Positions 1-9,166 of a stretch of DNA of 64,000 nucleotides are shown here, piece by piece. The stretch is taken from the NCBI RefSeq assembly GCF_013410345.1, contig NZ_JACCFJ010000001.1, positions 4,568,501 to 4,632,500 on the forward strand. Direction: 5' to 3'. Each line of letters opens with the position of its first letter. The stretch's first letter is position 1. A program made the translations under genes and the position numbers. The notes beneath the pieces were generated by a model that had not been told where the DNA came from, ran no database searches, and worked only from the letters and a program-made list of their open reading frames with translations. The DNA comes from Saccharopolyspora hordei (GTDB taxonomy: Bacteria; Actinomycetota; Actinomycetes; Mycobacteriales; Pseudonocardiaceae).

Positions 1-734
1 TGCTCGGCGCCCCGTTCTACGTCATGGAGCACGTCCCGGGCACCGTGTACCGGACCCCGCAGCTGACCGAGCAGCTGACGCCGCAGCAGCGCGTCGAGCT
101 GTCCTGGCAGCTGGTGGACGTGCTCGCCGACCTGCACGCCATCGACCCGGAGTCGGTGGGGCTGGGCGACTTCGGCCGGCCGCAGGGCTTCCTGGAGCGG
201 CAGGTGCGGCGCTGGAGCAAGCAGCTGGCCGCGTCCCGCAGCCGCGACATCGACGGCATCGAGGAGCTGGCCTCCCGGCTGGGTGAGCGCGTCCCCAGCA
301 CGCCGCGCGCGGGCATCGTGCACGGCGACTACCGGCTGGACAACGTGATCGTCGGCGACGACCAGCGGATCCGGGCCGTGCTCGACTGGGAGATGGCCAC
401 CCTCGGCGACCCGCTCACCGACCTCGGCCTGCTCGCGGTGTACTGGGAGGGGTTCAGCGGGGTCGAGCAGAACCCGATCGCCAAGGGCGTCGGCCCGGAG
501 TACGGCTTCCCCACCGCGCAGCAGCTCATCGACCGCTACGTCGAGCGCAGCGGCGACCCGCTGGCCGACCTGGACTGGTACCTCGCCTTCGGCTTCTTCA
601 AGATCGCGGTGATCTTGGAGGGCATCCACTACCGCTTCATCCACGGCCAGACCGTCGGCGACGGCTTCGAGCACGTCGGCGCCCTGGTGGCACCCCTCGT
701 CGCGCAGGGCTTGGCGACCCTCAAGGAGGAATGA
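1..734 (+). CDS. APH/choline-kinase-like phosphotransferase, 5' end outside window
   Basis: Kinase-fold phosphotransferase of the aminoglycoside/choline kinase superfamily, the kind found next to or fused with ACAD10/ACAD11 dehydrogenases. The frame is already open at base 3 and reads [13 protein letters not shown], the hinge after the N-lobe, so the start and most of the nucleotide-binding lobe lie upstream of the window. The visible part keeps the catalytic loop HGDYRLDN (bases 321-344) and the metal-binding [13 protein letters not shown] just after it. Its stop overlaps the start of the next dehydrogenase, so the two are translationally coupled. By analogy with Pseudomonas LvaA and the kinase domain of mammalian ACAD10/11, it may phosphorylate the 4-hydroxyl of a 4-hydroxyacyl-CoA; that substrate is inferred from context only. 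Confidence 0.85.
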   Translation, partial: LGAPFYVMEHVPGTVYRTPQLTEQLTPQQRVELSWQLVDVLADLHAIDPESVGLGDFGRPQGFLERQVRRWSKQLAASRSRDIDGIEELASRLGERVPSTPRAGIVHGDYRLDNVIVGDDQRIRAVLDWEMATLGDPLTDLGLLAVYWEGFSGVEQNPIAKGVGPEYGFPTAQQLIDRYVERSGDPLADLDWYLAFGFFKIAVILEGIHYRFIHGQTVGDGFEHVGALVAPLVAQGLATLKEE

Positions 735-1945
735 TGGATTTCGGCTTCGACGCACGCACCGAGGAACTGCGCGAGCAGCTCCTCGACTTCATGGACTCCC
801 ACATCTACCCAGCCGAACCGGTCTTCCTGCAGCAGCTCGCCGAGGCCGAGGACCCGTGGGCAGCGCACCCGCCGATCATGGAGGAGCTCAAGGCCGAAGC
901 GCGCAAGCGCGGGTTGTGGAACCTCTTCCTGCCCGGTGAGCACGGCGCCGGGCTGACCAACCTGCAGTACGCGCCGCTGGCCGAGATCATGGGCCGGTCC
1001 GGCAGGCTGGCCCCGGAGGCCACCAACTGCTCCGCCCCGGACACCGGCAACATGGAGGTGCTGGCGCAGTTCGGCACCGAGGAGCAGAAGAAGCAGTGGC
1101 TGGAACCGCTGCTGGCGGGGGAGATCCGCTCCGCGTTCTGCATGACCGAACCCGACGTGGCCTCGTCCGACGCCACCAACATCGGCACCCGCATCGAGCG
1201 CGACGGCGACCACTACGTGATCAACGGTCGCAAGTGGTTCTCCTCCGGGGCGATGAGCCCGCGCTGCAAGGTCCTCATCGTCATGGGCAAGACCGACCCG
1301 AACGCCGAGCGGCACCGCCAGCAGAGCCAGGTCCTGGTGCCCAAGGACACCCCGGGCGTGCGGATCGTGCGCAGCATGAACGTCTTCGGCTACACCGACG
1401 CCGACCACGGTGGGCACGCCGAGATCGTCTTCGAGGACGTCCGGGTGCCGGTGGAGAACGTCATCGCCGGGGAGGGCGAGGGCTTCGCCATCGCCCAGGC
1501 GCGGCTCGGCCCGGGCCGCATCCACCACTGCATGCGCGCGATCGGGATGGCCGAACGGGCGCTGGAGATGATGTGCCGCCGCACCAACGAGCGCGTCGCC
1601 TTCGGCAAGCCGCTGGCCGACCAGGGCGTCATCCAGCACTGGATCGCCGAGTCGCGGGTCAAGATCGAGCAGGCGCGGCTGCTGGTGCTCAAGACCGCGT
1701 GGCTGATGGACACCGTGGGCAACAAGGGCGCGCACACCGAGATCCAGGCGATCAAGGTGGCGGTGCCGGAGATGGCCACCTGGGTCATCGACCGCGCCAT
1801 CCAGGCCCACGGCGGCGGTGGCGTCAGCCAGGAGTTCCCGCTGGCCAACCTCTACGCCCACGCCCGGACCCTGCACATCGTCGACGGCCCCGACGAGGTG
1901 CACCGCCGCTCGCTGGCCCGCCGCGAGCTGAAGAAGTACCGCTGA
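734..1945 (+). CDS. ACAD10/11-type acyl-CoA dehydrogenase
   Basis: FAD-dependent acyl-CoA dehydrogenase, about 403 residues, the normal family length. It has the FAD/substrate segment [16 protein letters not shown] and the middle-domain WFSSGA. The C-terminal arm reads [16 protein letters not shown], so an Asp stands where classical ACADs carry the catalytic Glu of YEG; the DGPDEVH form is characteristic of the ACAD10/ACAD11 branch. Two ATGs sit in tandem at 731 and 734. The AAGGAGG at 723-729 is only one base from the first, so I take 734 (731 adds one Met). It directly follows a phosphotransferase, recreating as two genes the kinase-dehydrogenase pairing of ACAD10/11 and of LvaA/LvaC, which remove a 4-hydroxyl through a phosphorylated acyl-CoA. 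The exact substrate is unknown. Confidence 0.9.
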   Translation: MDFGFDARTEELREQLLDFMDSHIYPAEPVFLQQLAEAEDPWAAHPPIMEELKAEARKRGLWNLFLPGEHGAGLTNLQYAPLAEIMGRSGRLAPEATNCSAPDTGNMEVLAQFGTEEQKKQWLEPLLAGEIRSAFCMTEPDVASSDATNIGTRIERDGDHYVINGRKWFSSGAMSPRCKVLIVMGKTDPNAERHRQQSQVLVPKDTPGVRIVRSMNVFGYTDADHGGHAEIVFEDVRVPVENVIAGEGEGFAIAQARLGPGRIHHCMRAIGMAERALEMMCRRTNERVAFGKPLADQGVIQHWIAESRVKIEQARLLVLKTAWLMDTVGNKGAHTEIQAIKVAVPEMATWVIDRAIQAHGGGGVSQEFPLANLYAHARTLHIVDGPDEVHRRSLARRELKKYR

Positions 1946-1997
1946 CCGCGCACCGTCGTTGAGCACGGTGCACGACCACAACGCACGAGGAGAACCC

Positions 1998-2753
1998 ATG
2001 GCAGACAGTCGAGTCGCGATCGTCACCGGTGCCGCCCGCGGGATCGGCGCGGCCACGGCCAAGCGGCTGGCGGAGGACGGCTTCGCCGTCGCCGTCATCG
2101 ACCTCGACGAGAAGAACTGCGCCGACACGGTCTCGGCGATCGAGTCCGCCGGCGGCAAGGCGCTGGCCGTCGGCGCCGACGTCAGCGACGCCGAGCAGGT
2201 CAAGACCGCGGTGGACCGGGTCGCCAACGAGCTCGGCGCCCCCACCGTGCTGGTCAACAACGCCGGGGTCATCCGGGACAACATGCTGTTCAAGATGACC
2301 GAGGACGACTGGGACACGGTCATGGGCGTGCACCTGCGGGGCGCGTTCCTGATGAGCCGCGCGACCCAGGAGCACATGGTCGCGGCGAAGTGGGGCCGCA
2401 TCGTCAACCTCTCCAGCACCTCGGCGCTGGGCAACCGCGGCCAGGCCAACTACTCCACGGCCAAGGCCGGCCTGCAGGGCTTCACCAAGACGCTGGCCAT
2501 CGAGCTCGGCAAGTTCGGCATCACCGTCAACGCCATCGCCCCCGGCTTCATCGCCACCGACATGACCCGCGCCACCGCCGAGCGGGTGGGCATGGAGTTC
2601 GAGGAGTTCACCAAGGCCGCGGCCGCGAGCATCCCGGTGGCCCGGGTGGGCCAGCCCGAGGACATCGCCAACACCGTGTCCTTCTTCGTCGACGAGCGCT
2701 CCGGGTTCGTCTCCGGCCAGGTCATCTACGTGGCGGGTGGGCCGAAGGCATGA
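1998..2753 (+). CDS. SDR-family 3-oxoacyl reductase / 3-hydroxyacyl-CoA dehydrogenase (FabG-like)
   Basis: Short-chain dehydrogenase of 251 residues. The N-terminal glycine motif is TGAARGIGAATAKRL (NAD(P)-binding), followed by NNAGV, the catalytic Ser in NLSST and the YSTAKAG active-site Tyr/Lys. The C-terminal end (YVAGGPKA) is normal, so the protein is complete. I place the start at 1998 because GAGGAGA at 1987-1993 precedes that ATG; earlier in-frame starts lie without a ribosome binding site. It overlaps the next dehydrogenase by ATGA and therefore belongs to the same operon. In this setting it most likely oxidises a 3-hydroxyacyl-CoA intermediate in beta-oxidation rather than serving fatty-acid synthesis; the sequence alone does not distinguish the two. 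Confidence 0.9.
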   Translation: MADSRVAIVTGAARGIGAATAKRLAEDGFAVAVIDLDEKNCADTVSAIESAGGKALAVGADVSDAEQVKTAVDRVANELGAPTVLVNNAGVIRDNMLFKMTEDDWDTVMGVHLRGAFLMSRATQEHMVAAKWGRIVNLSSTSALGNRGQANYSTAKAGLQGFTKTLAIELGKFGITVNAIAPGFIATDMTRATAERVGMEFEEFTKAAAASIPVARVGQPEDIANTVSFFVDERSGFVSGQVIYVAGGPKA

Positions 2754-3934
2754 CCGTGGACGCCGCCGAACTCCGCGGCCGGGTCGAGGAGTTCCTCGCC
2801 GCGCACGATCCACAGCGGACCGACCGGCTGGAGTTCCTGCGGGCGCGCTTCGACGCCGGGCTGGCGTGGGTGCACTTCCCCGTCGGCCTCGGCGGCCTCG
2901 GCGCCGCGCGGGAGCTGCAACCGGTGGTCGACGAGGCGTTCGCCGAGGCGGGGGCACCGGACAACCAGCCGCAGCTCAACGTCATCGGCCTGGGCATGGC
3001 CGCGCCCACCATCCTGCGCTTCGGCACCGACGAGCAGCGCCAGCGCTACCTCCGCCCACTGTGGACCGGCGAGGAGACCTGGTGCCAGCTGTTCTCCGAA
3101 CCGGGTGCCGGCTCGGACCTCGCCGCGCTGTCCACGCGCGCGGTGCGGGACGGCTCGGACTGGGTGGTCGACGGGCAGAAGGTCTGGACGTCGCTGGCGC
3201 ACCGGGCCCGCTGGGCGATCCTCGTCGCCCGCTCCGACCCGGACCTGCCCAAGCACAAGGGCCTGACCTACTTCATCTGCGACATGACGGACCCGGGCGT
3301 GGAGGTCCGCCCGCTGCGGCAGATCACCGGTGAGGCCGAGTTCAACGAGGTGTTCCTGACCGGGGTCCGGATCCCGGACTCCCAGCGCATCGGCGAGGTC
3401 GGCCAGGGCTGGCAGGTCGCCATGGGCACCCTGATGAACGAGCGAGTGGCCATCGGCGGGCGCACGCCACCGCGCGAGGGCGGCATGATCGGCGAGGCCG
3501 CCGAGGCGTGGCGCGCGCACCCGGAGAAGCGCACCCCCGCGCTGCACGACCGCCTGCTCACGCTGTGGGTGGCGGCCGAGGCGACCCGGCTGACCAGCAT
3601 CCGGCTGCGCCAGCAGCTGGCCATCGGCGAGCCCGGGCCGGAGGGCTCGGCGGTCAAGGTGGCCTTCGCCGAGCAGAACCAGGCGATCACCGGGTTCGAG
3701 CTGGAGTTCCTCGGCGAGGACGGGCTGACCTACGACGACTGGACGTTCCGCCAGCCCGACTACGCCTCGCTCACCAAGCGCGGCGCCGGGTTCCGGTACC
3801 TGCGGGCCAAGGGCAACTCCATCGAGGGCGGCACCACCGAGATCCTGCGCAACGTGATCGCCGAGCGGGTGCTGGGGCTGCCCCCGGAGATCCGCACCGA
3901 CAAGGACCGGCCGTGGAAGGAGTTGCCGCGATGA
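2750..3934 (+). CDS. Acyl-CoA dehydrogenase (probable catalytic subunit of a heteromeric pair)
   Basis: Acyl-CoA dehydrogenase of 394 residues. It shows the FAD-contact segment FSEPGAGSDLA, the middle-domain VDGQKVWTS and, near the C-terminus, GNSIEGGTTEILRN, where the Glu of IEGGT occupies the catalytic-base position. Start and stop overlap both neighbours as ATGA, so it is translated with the SDR upstream and with a second, shorter ACAD downstream. Actinobacterial steroid and side-chain degradation genes often occur as such adjacent pairs and form alpha2-beta2 enzymes (ChsE1-ChsE2 type). I infer that this is the subunit with the catalytic base, because the partner lacks it. The substrate cannot be read from the sequence. 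Confidence 0.88.
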   Translation: MTVDAAELRGRVEEFLAAHDPQRTDRLEFLRARFDAGLAWVHFPVGLGGLGAARELQPVVDEAFAEAGAPDNQPQLNVIGLGMAAPTILRFGTDEQRQRYLRPLWTGEETWCQLFSEPGAGSDLAALSTRAVRDGSDWVVDGQKVWTSLAHRARWAILVARSDPDLPKHKGLTYFICDMTDPGVEVRPLRQITGEAEFNEVFLTGVRIPDSQRIGEVGQGWQVAMGTLMNERVAIGGRTPPREGGMIGEAAEAWRAHPEKRTPALHDRLLTLWVAAEATRLTSIRLRQQLAIGEPGPEGSAVKVAFAEQNQAITGFELEFLGEDGLTYDDWTFRQPDYASLTKRGAGFRYLRAKGNSIEGGTTEILRNVIAERVLGLPPEIRTDKDRPWKELPR

Positions 3935-5034
3935 GCGCTCCGGACCTGCTCTACACCGAGCTGGAAGAGGACCTGCGAGCGACCGTGCGGCGACTGCTGC
4001 GCGAACGCTGCGACTGGACCGCGGTGCTGGCCCGCTGCGAGTCCGAGGAGCCCTACGACCTCGACCTGTGGCGCACCCTCGCCGGCGAGCTCGGCCTGGC
4101 CGCGCTGCTGGTGCCGGAGGACCTCGGCGGGGCCGGGGCGAGCGCCCGGGAGCTGGCGGTGGTGGCCGAGGAGGTCGGCCGCGCGGTCGCCCCGGTGCCG
4201 TTCCTGGGCAACGTGCTGGTCACCGCGGCGCTGGTGGCCTGCGCGGAGCGGGAGGTCCTGCCGCAGCTGGCGGACGGTTCCCGCATCGGCACCCTCGCCG
4301 TCGGGCTGACCACCGCGCCGCACGCGGCGTTCCCGCGGTCGGTCAAGGCCGACGGCACCAGCCTGACCGGCACGGTGTCCGCGGTGGTCGACCTCGAGGT
4401 GGCCGACCACGTCGTGGTGCCGGCCGTGGACGGCGACGGTGCGGCGCTGTACCTGGTGGACACCGCGGCCTCGGGGGTCACCCGGACGCCGACCACGCCG
4501 CTGGACCTCACCCGGCGGTTCGGCACCCTCGAGCTGGCGGGCGCGGTCGGGAAGCGGCTGGCCTCCGGGGCGGACGCCGAGCGGGCGCTGCGGCGGGCCC
4601 TGCTCACCGCGGCCGGGCTGCTGGCCTCCGAGCAGGTCGGCCTGGCTCAGCACTGCCTGGACTCCACAGTGGACTACGCGAAGACCCGCTACCAGTTCGG
4701 CAGGCAGATCGGGTCCTTCCAGGCGGTCAAGCACCGGCTGGCCGACCTGTGGGTCGAGGTCAGCACGGGGCGCGCCGTGGCCCGCAACGCCGCGGACGCG
4801 CTGGCCCAGGACACCGAGGTCGACCTGGCGGTGGCACTGGCGCAGGCCCACTGCTCGGACCTGGTGGTGCTGGCCGCCGAGGAGCACCTCCAGCTGCACG
4901 GCGGCATCGGCATGACCTGGGAGCACCCGGCGCACCTCTACCTCGGCCGGGCCAAGAGCTCCCAGCTGACCTTCGGCATCGCCGAGACCCACCGGCAGCG
5001 CATCGGCGAGCTCGCCGACCTGCCCACGCCGTAG
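3931..5034 (+). CDS. Acyl-CoA dehydrogenase, partner subunit lacking the catalytic Glu
   Basis: Acyl-CoA dehydrogenase-fold protein of 367 residues, shorter than its neighbour. The FAD-side helices are recognisable (TRYQFGRQIGSFQAVKHRLAD, then LQLHGGIGMTWEHPAHLYL). At the C-terminus, where an active ACAD has YEG followed by a Thr/Gln-rich turn, this protein has QLTFGIAETHRQR, without Glu. That is the pattern of the non-catalytic half of actinobacterial heteromeric ACADs, in which one subunit supplies the base and the other completes the FAD site. The ATG overlaps the previous stop (ATGA at 3931), giving a likely 1:1 translation ratio. An independent activity is unlikely. Confidence 0.85.
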   Translation: MSAPDLLYTELEEDLRATVRRLLRERCDWTAVLARCESEEPYDLDLWRTLAGELGLAALLVPEDLGGAGASARELAVVAEEVGRAVAPVPFLGNVLVTAALVACAEREVLPQLADGSRIGTLAVGLTTAPHAAFPRSVKADGTSLTGTVSAVVDLEVADHVVVPAVDGDGAALYLVDTAASGVTRTPTTPLDLTRRFGTLELAGAVGKRLASGADAERALRRALLTAAGLLASEQVGLAQHCLDSTVDYAKTRYQFGRQIGSFQAVKHRLADLWVEVSTGRAVARNAADALAQDTEVDLAVALAQAHCSDLVVLAAEEHLQLHGGIGMTWEHPAHLYLGRAKSSQLTFGIAETHRQRIGELADLPTP

Positions 5035-5112
5035 CCGCGCCCGCGAGCGGCGGTGGGCGCCCGCCGCCGCTCGCGGCACCGCGCCCACCCAGCACACGAG
5101 GAGGTACCCGCA

Positions 5113-5565
5113 GTGCGAGTGTTCACGAGCAAGGACGAGATCATCGCCGCCAAGGGCGAGCAGCTCGGCGCCAGCGAGTGGCTGACCATCACCCAGGAGC
5201 AGATCAACCAGTTCGCCGACGCCACCCTGGACCACCAGTGGATCCACGTCGACGTCGACCGCGCCCAGCAGGGACCGTTCGGCGCGCCCATCGCGCACGG
5301 GTTCCTCACGTTGAGCCTGCTGTCGAAGCTCAACTCGGAGAACTACCGGTTCGAGGGCGCGAAGATGGGGATCAACTACGGCCTGAACAAGGTCCGGTTC
5401 CCCAACCCGGTCAAGGTCGGCTCCCGGATCCGCTCCGTCGCCGAGCTCGCCGACGTCACCGAGGTCGACGGTGGCGTGCAGCTGACGGTCAAGTCCACCA
5501 TCGAGATCGAGGGCGAGGCGAAGCCCGCCTGCGTCGCCGAGGGCCTCACCCGCGTGATCTTCTGA
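5113..5565 (+). CDS. MaoC-like hot-dog (R)-enoyl-CoA hydratase
   Basis: MaoC-type dehydratase of 150 residues, a single hot-dog domain. The hydratase motif reads FADATLDHQWIHVD, with the catalytic Asp and His, followed by FGAPIAHGFLTLSLL. It begins with GTG at 5113 behind ACGAGGAGG (5097-5105). It is the last gene of the plus-strand operon, 78 bases after the partner dehydrogenase, and would hydrate the enoyl-CoA made by the ACADs to the (R)-3-hydroxyacyl-CoA that the SDR could oxidise. A strong hairpin follows at 5576-5604. The family assignment is firm; the chain specificity is not visible. Confidence 0.9.
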   Translation: MRVFTSKDEIIAAKGEQLGASEWLTITQEQINQFADATLDHQWIHVDVDRAQQGPFGAPIAHGFLTLSLLSKLNSENYRFEGAKMGINYGLNKVRFPNPVKVGSRIRSVAELADVTEVDGGVQLTVKSTIEIEGEAKPACVAEGLTRVIF

Positions 5566-5575
5566 CACCCCGTGC

Positions 5576-5604
5576 GGGGTACCCGCGCCCCTCGCGGGTA
5601 CCCC
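5576..5604. terminator. Bidirectional hairpin terminator
   Basis: A perfect 12-bp stem (GGGGTACCCGCG / CGCGGGTACCCC) with a 5-base loop lies between the stops of the convergent MaoC (plus) and AbgT (minus) genes. There is no clear T-tract, as is usual in high-GC actinomycetes, and the symmetry would serve both strands. Confidence 0.75.
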
Positions 5605-5628
5605 CGGGTTCCTCCCCCGACGCGATCG

Positions 5629-7179
5629 TCACGGCGCGATGTGGATGCCCATGCCGGGCCCCAGCGGCAGGTCGGCGAAGTAGAAGACCGTCAGGACCAC
5701 GGCCCAGAGGAGCCAGAACGGCACCACGAACGGGGTCATGCGGGCCACCAGGGTGCCCATCCCCGCCGCCGGTTCGTAGCGGCGCAGGTAGCCCAAGATG
5801 ATGATCATGTACGGGTTCAGCGGCGTCATGATCTGCGTGGCCGAGTCGCCCACCCGGAACGCCGCCTGCGCGAAGCCGGGCTCGAAGCCCAGCAGCACGA
5901 ACATCGGCACGAACACCGACGCCATGAGCGTCCACAGGCTCGACCCGGAGATGATGAACAGGTTGAGCAGCGAGGCCAGCACCATGAACCCGAGGAACGC
6001 CGGGTAGCCGTCCAGGCCGATCGCGCGCAGCAGGTCCGCGCCCGAGACCGCCACCCAGGCACCGAGGTTCGTCCAGCCGAACAGCGCGATGAACTGCCCG
6101 AGCATGAACGCCAGCACCAGGAACCCGGCCAGCTCCCGGACCGCCTCGGCCATCAGCTTCGGCACGTCCGCGGCCCGCCGCACCACGCCCACCAGCGCGC
6201 CGTGGACGATCGCCGGGACCGCGAACCCCAAGAAGATCAGCGTGGTCACCGAGTCCAGCAGCGGCGACTCGGGCAGGAACCCACCGGCCTCGTTGCGCAG
6301 CGGCGAACCCGGCCACACCACGAGCAGCACGACCGCGGCGGCGGTGAGCAGGAACGCCACCCCGGCCCACACCAGACCGCGGCGCTCGGCGGGTTCCAGC
6401 GCCGCCGTGATCTCCGGACCGTCCCCCGACGCCTCGCGCGGCACCCCGGTGCGCACCAGGCGCGGCTCGATCACCTTGTCGATGAGCAGCCCGGCGAGCA
6501 GGCCGAGCACGATCGACGACACTGCGTTGAAGTAGTAGTTGGACACCGGGGTGACCGTCGTGCCCGGGTCCGGCAGGGTCGCGGCGACCTCGTTGCTGAT
6601 CCCGGCGAACAGCGCGTCCAGGCTGGTGACCAGCGGCGAGGTCGAGTAGCCGGCGCCGACGGCGGCGAACCCGCCGAGCAGCCCGGCCACCGGGTGCCGC
6701 CCGGCGGCCTTGAACACCAGCGCCGCCAGCGGCGGGACGATGATCATCGAGGAGTCGGCCATCACGCTCGCGGTGATGCCCACCAGGCCGACCGCGTACG
6801 GCAGCACCCAGCGCGGCGCCCCGCCGAAGGCGACCCGGATCAGCGCGGTGAGCAGCCCGGTGCGCTCGGCCAGCCCCACCGCGAGCATGATCGTGACCAC
6901 CGTCTCCAGCGGCGGGAACCCGATGAAGTTCTCGGCCATGCTGGTGAACAGGAACTCCAGGCCCTCGCCGCTGAGCGCGCCCCGGATCGGCGTCACCTCG
7001 TCGTCGCCGGGGACGTGCACGGTGACGCCGAAGGCGGCCACCACGGTGGAGACCACCACCACGAGCAGGAACAGCAGTCCGAAGAGGATGAAGGGCTCGG
7101 GCAGCTTGTTCCCCACTCGCTCCACCAGGTTCAGCACCCGGTCGATCCGCGGCGGCCGGCTGGCCCGGGTCTCGCTCAT
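5629..7179 (-). CDS. AbgT-family transporter (p-aminobenzoyl-glutamate type)
   Basis: Polytopic inner-membrane protein of 516 residues with about a dozen hydrophobic segments, beginning with LPEPFILFGLLFLLVVVVST. The family segments GVGLAERTGLL, SMIIVPPLAALVF and the C-terminal MTPLNPYMIIILGYLRRY mark the AbgT family, whose members import p-aminobenzoyl-glutamate or export sulfonamide-like compounds. The start at 7179 follows GCAGGAGCGAGC; the reading frame upstream has no convincing start. It is transcribed toward the beta-oxidation operon and lies downstream of the CoA-ligase group on the same strand, separated by 223 bases. A role in taking up an acid or amide substrate for the adjacent CoA ligases is possible but not shown. 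Confidence 0.85.
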   Translation of the reverse strand: MSETRASRPPRIDRVLNLVERVGNKLPEPFILFGLLFLLVVVVSTVVAAFGVTVHVPGDDEVTPIRGALSGEGLEFLFTSMAENFIGFPPLETVVTIMLAVGLAERTGLLTALIRVAFGGAPRWVLPYAVGLVGITASVMADSSMIIVPPLAALVFKAAGRHPVAGLLGGFAAVGAGYSTSPLVTSLDALFAGISNEVAATLPDPGTTVTPVSNYYFNAVSSIVLGLLAGLLIDKVIEPRLVRTGVPREASGDGPEITAALEPAERRGLVWAGVAFLLTAAAVVLLVVWPGSPLRNEAGGFLPESPLLDSVTTLIFLGFAVPAIVHGALVGVVRRAADVPKLMAEAVRELAGFLVLAFMLGQFIALFGWTNLGAWVAVSGADLLRAIGLDGYPAFLGFMVLASLLNLFIISGSSLWTLMASVFVPMFVLLGFEPGFAQAAFRVGDSATQIMTPLNPYMIIILGYLRRYEPAAGMGTLVARMTPFVVPFWLLWAVVLTVFYFADLPLGPGMGIHIAP

Positions 7180-7402
7180 GCTCGCTCCTGCGGTGTGAGG
7201 GGGTGAGCGGTAGCGAACCTCCCCGTCCTCGGCCAGCGCAACCCCTCGCCCCGAACGCAACGAACCCGAAACAACTTCACTCCCCGCTGACCCCACAGGG
7301 AACGTGAAACTCCTCCACGCCCGGGCCCGCTCGCGTGAGCGCGCACGAGGTGCGGCGGCCCTTCGCGCACCGCGCGGTCGGTGGTGCGCGGTCCCGTCGC
7401 GG

Positions 7403-9055
7403 TCACTGGTCGCGGAGCTGGCGGCGGAGGATCTTGCCGGTGGGGGTCTTCGGCAGCTCGGGCACCAGCTGGACCTGGCGCGGGTACTTGTAGGCCGCCA
7501 GGCGCGCCTTGCAGTGGTCGACCAGGTCCTCCTCGGTCGCCGCGGCCCCCGGCTTCAGCACCACGAAGGCCTTGACCGTCTCCCCGCGGTAGGGGTCCGG
7601 GACCCCCACCACCGCCGCCTCCAGCACCGCCGGGTGGTCGTAGAGGACGTCCTCCACCTCGCGGGGCCACACCTTGTACCCCGCCGCGTTGATCATGTCC
7701 TTCTTGCGGTCCACCACGTAGAACCAGCCGTCGGCGTCCATGAACCCGACGTCGCCGGTGCGCAGCTCGCCGCCGGGCAGCGCCGCCGCCGTCGCCTCCG
7801 GCTTGCCCCAGTACCCCGGCACCACCTGGCGGCCGGCGATCGCGATCTCGCCCACCTCGCCGACCGGCACCTCTTCGCCGGAGTCGTCGAGGATGCGCAC
7901 CGAGGTGCCGAAGATCGGCAGCCCGATCGACAGCGCCCCGGAGGTGGGGTCCACCGGCGCCCGCGCACCCGGCGGCACGAGGTGGGTGATCGACGTGGAC
8001 TCGGTCAGGCCGTAGGCGTTGTGGATGTAGTGCCCGGTCCGCTCCAGGAACTGCTGGTTCACCGCGGGCGGCACCGGTGCCCCGCCCGAGTAGACCAACC
8101 GGAACGAGCGGAAGTCCTCCGCCGTCAACCCCTCCACCCCGCTCAGCGCGATGAACGCGGTGATCGCCCCGACGGTGAAGGTCGGGCGGTGCTCGCGGAT
8201 CGCGTCGAGCACCACTTCCGGCTGGAACCGGTGCGTCAGCACCAGCGGGCACGGCACCAGCAGGGCCAGCGCGAAGTGCCCGACCAGCCCGGTGATGTGG
8301 AACAGCGGGGCGACGGCCAGCACGCTGTCGTCCGGCGTCATCCCCATCCAGTCGCGGAACGCCTGCGCGTTGAACGCGATCACGGCGTGGGTGTTCATCG
8401 CGCCCTTGGGTTCCCCGGTGGTGCCCGAGGTGTAGGTCAGCACCGCGACGTCGTCGGGCGACGGCGGGTCGGCCACCGGCGTGCGCCCCGCGCAGCGGTC
8501 CAGCAGCTCGAGCAGGTCCAGCGTCCCGCCGCGGCGCACCTCCCGCTGCGGCAGCACGCGCGGGTCGTCACGGGTCTGCCAGTCCCGCGCCGAGCAGGTG
8601 ATGACGGTCAACACCCGCGTGGCGCCGGAAGCGAGGACCTCCGCCGCGACCGACTCGTGCAGTTCGTCCAGGCACACCAACGCCGTCGCGCCGGAATCGG
8701 CCAGCAGGTAGGTGAGTTCCCGCGCCTTGTTCATCGGGTTGATGACCACGGCCGCGCCCCCGGCCTTCCACGCGGCCACCACCGCGATCACGAACGCGGG
8801 GTCGTTCTGCACGTAGACGCCGAGCCGGTCACCGGAGCGGAAACCGCCGTCCTGCAACGCGACCGCGAGCGCGTCGGACGCGGAGTCCACATCGGCCAGG
8901 GTGAGTTCGGCGTCGAAGTACCGGATCGCCGTGGTCCCCGGGGCACGGGCGACGGAGGCGCGGAACATCTCGAGCGCGGTGCCGTGCTCGACCTCGATGT
9001 CCGCCGGGAGGTCTCCGTAGTGGGCCAGCCAAGGACGGCGCGCGTAGCTGCTCAT
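7403..9055 (-). CDS. Acyl-CoA synthetase (AMP-forming), copy A
   Basis: AMP-dependent acyl-CoA ligase of 550 residues. The adenylation P-loop is YTSGTTGEPKGAM, the AMP-binding motif is AYGLTESTS, the hinge follows the TGDVGFMD segment, and the catalytic C-terminal lysine is in PKTPTGKILRRQ. All parts needed for adenylation and thioesterification are present. I choose the start at 9055 (MSSYARRPWLAHYGDLP) because the paralog at 11473-13143 begins in the same way (PYDARPWLELYGDAMP). The two ligases are very similar through the hinge region and flank a TetR gene and two SDRs. It would activate the carboxylic acid that the operon at 731-5565 degrades; the acid itself is unknown. Confidence 0.92.
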   Translation of the reverse strand: MSSYARRPWLAHYGDLPADIEVEHGTALEMFRASVARAPGTTAIRYFDAELTLADVDSASDALAVALQDGGFRSGDRLGVYVQNDPAFVIAVVAAWKAGGAAVVINPMNKARELTYLLADSGATALVCLDELHESVAAEVLASGATRVLTVITCSARDWQTRDDPRVLPQREVRRGGTLDLLELLDRCAGRTPVADPPSPDDVAVLTYTSGTTGEPKGAMNTHAVIAFNAQAFRDWMGMTPDDSVLAVAPLFHITGLVGHFALALLVPCPLVLTHRFQPEVVLDAIREHRPTFTVGAITAFIALSGVEGLTAEDFRSFRLVYSGGAPVPPAVNQQFLERTGHYIHNAYGLTESTSITHLVPPGARAPVDPTSGALSIGLPIFGTSVRILDDSGEEVPVGEVGEIAIAGRQVVPGYWGKPEATAAALPGGELRTGDVGFMDADGWFYVVDRKKDMINAAGYKVWPREVEDVLYDHPAVLEAAVVGVPDPYRGETVKAFVVLKPGAAATEEDLVDHCKARLAAYKYPRQVQLVPELPKTPTGKILRRQLRDQ

Positions 9056-9166
9056 GTGACCACCAGTGTCCGGAGCGGGAACGGCCGCTTCGCTGCGACC
9101 GCGAGGAATCTCGCACCTCGGCAACGCCCGGTCAAGACCGGTGGAGACCGCCCGGCGCCAGCGGGA

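Noticed and set aside
629-2449. Long open frame of 606 codons on the minus strand, antisense to the ACAD and SDR genes
   Set aside because: In such GC-rich DNA antisense frames of real genes stay open by third-position bias. The product is Arg/Gly/His-rich with no family resemblance, while the plus strand has clear enzymes.
3760-5568. Minus-strand open frame of about 600 codons opposite two genes
   Set aside because: Same composition artefact; low-complexity product and no ribosome binding site.
7365-7388. Hairpin-like repeat GCGCACC/GGTGCGC between the CoA ligase and AbgT genes
   Set aside because: Only seven pairs in very GC-rich DNA, where such repeats arise by chance.
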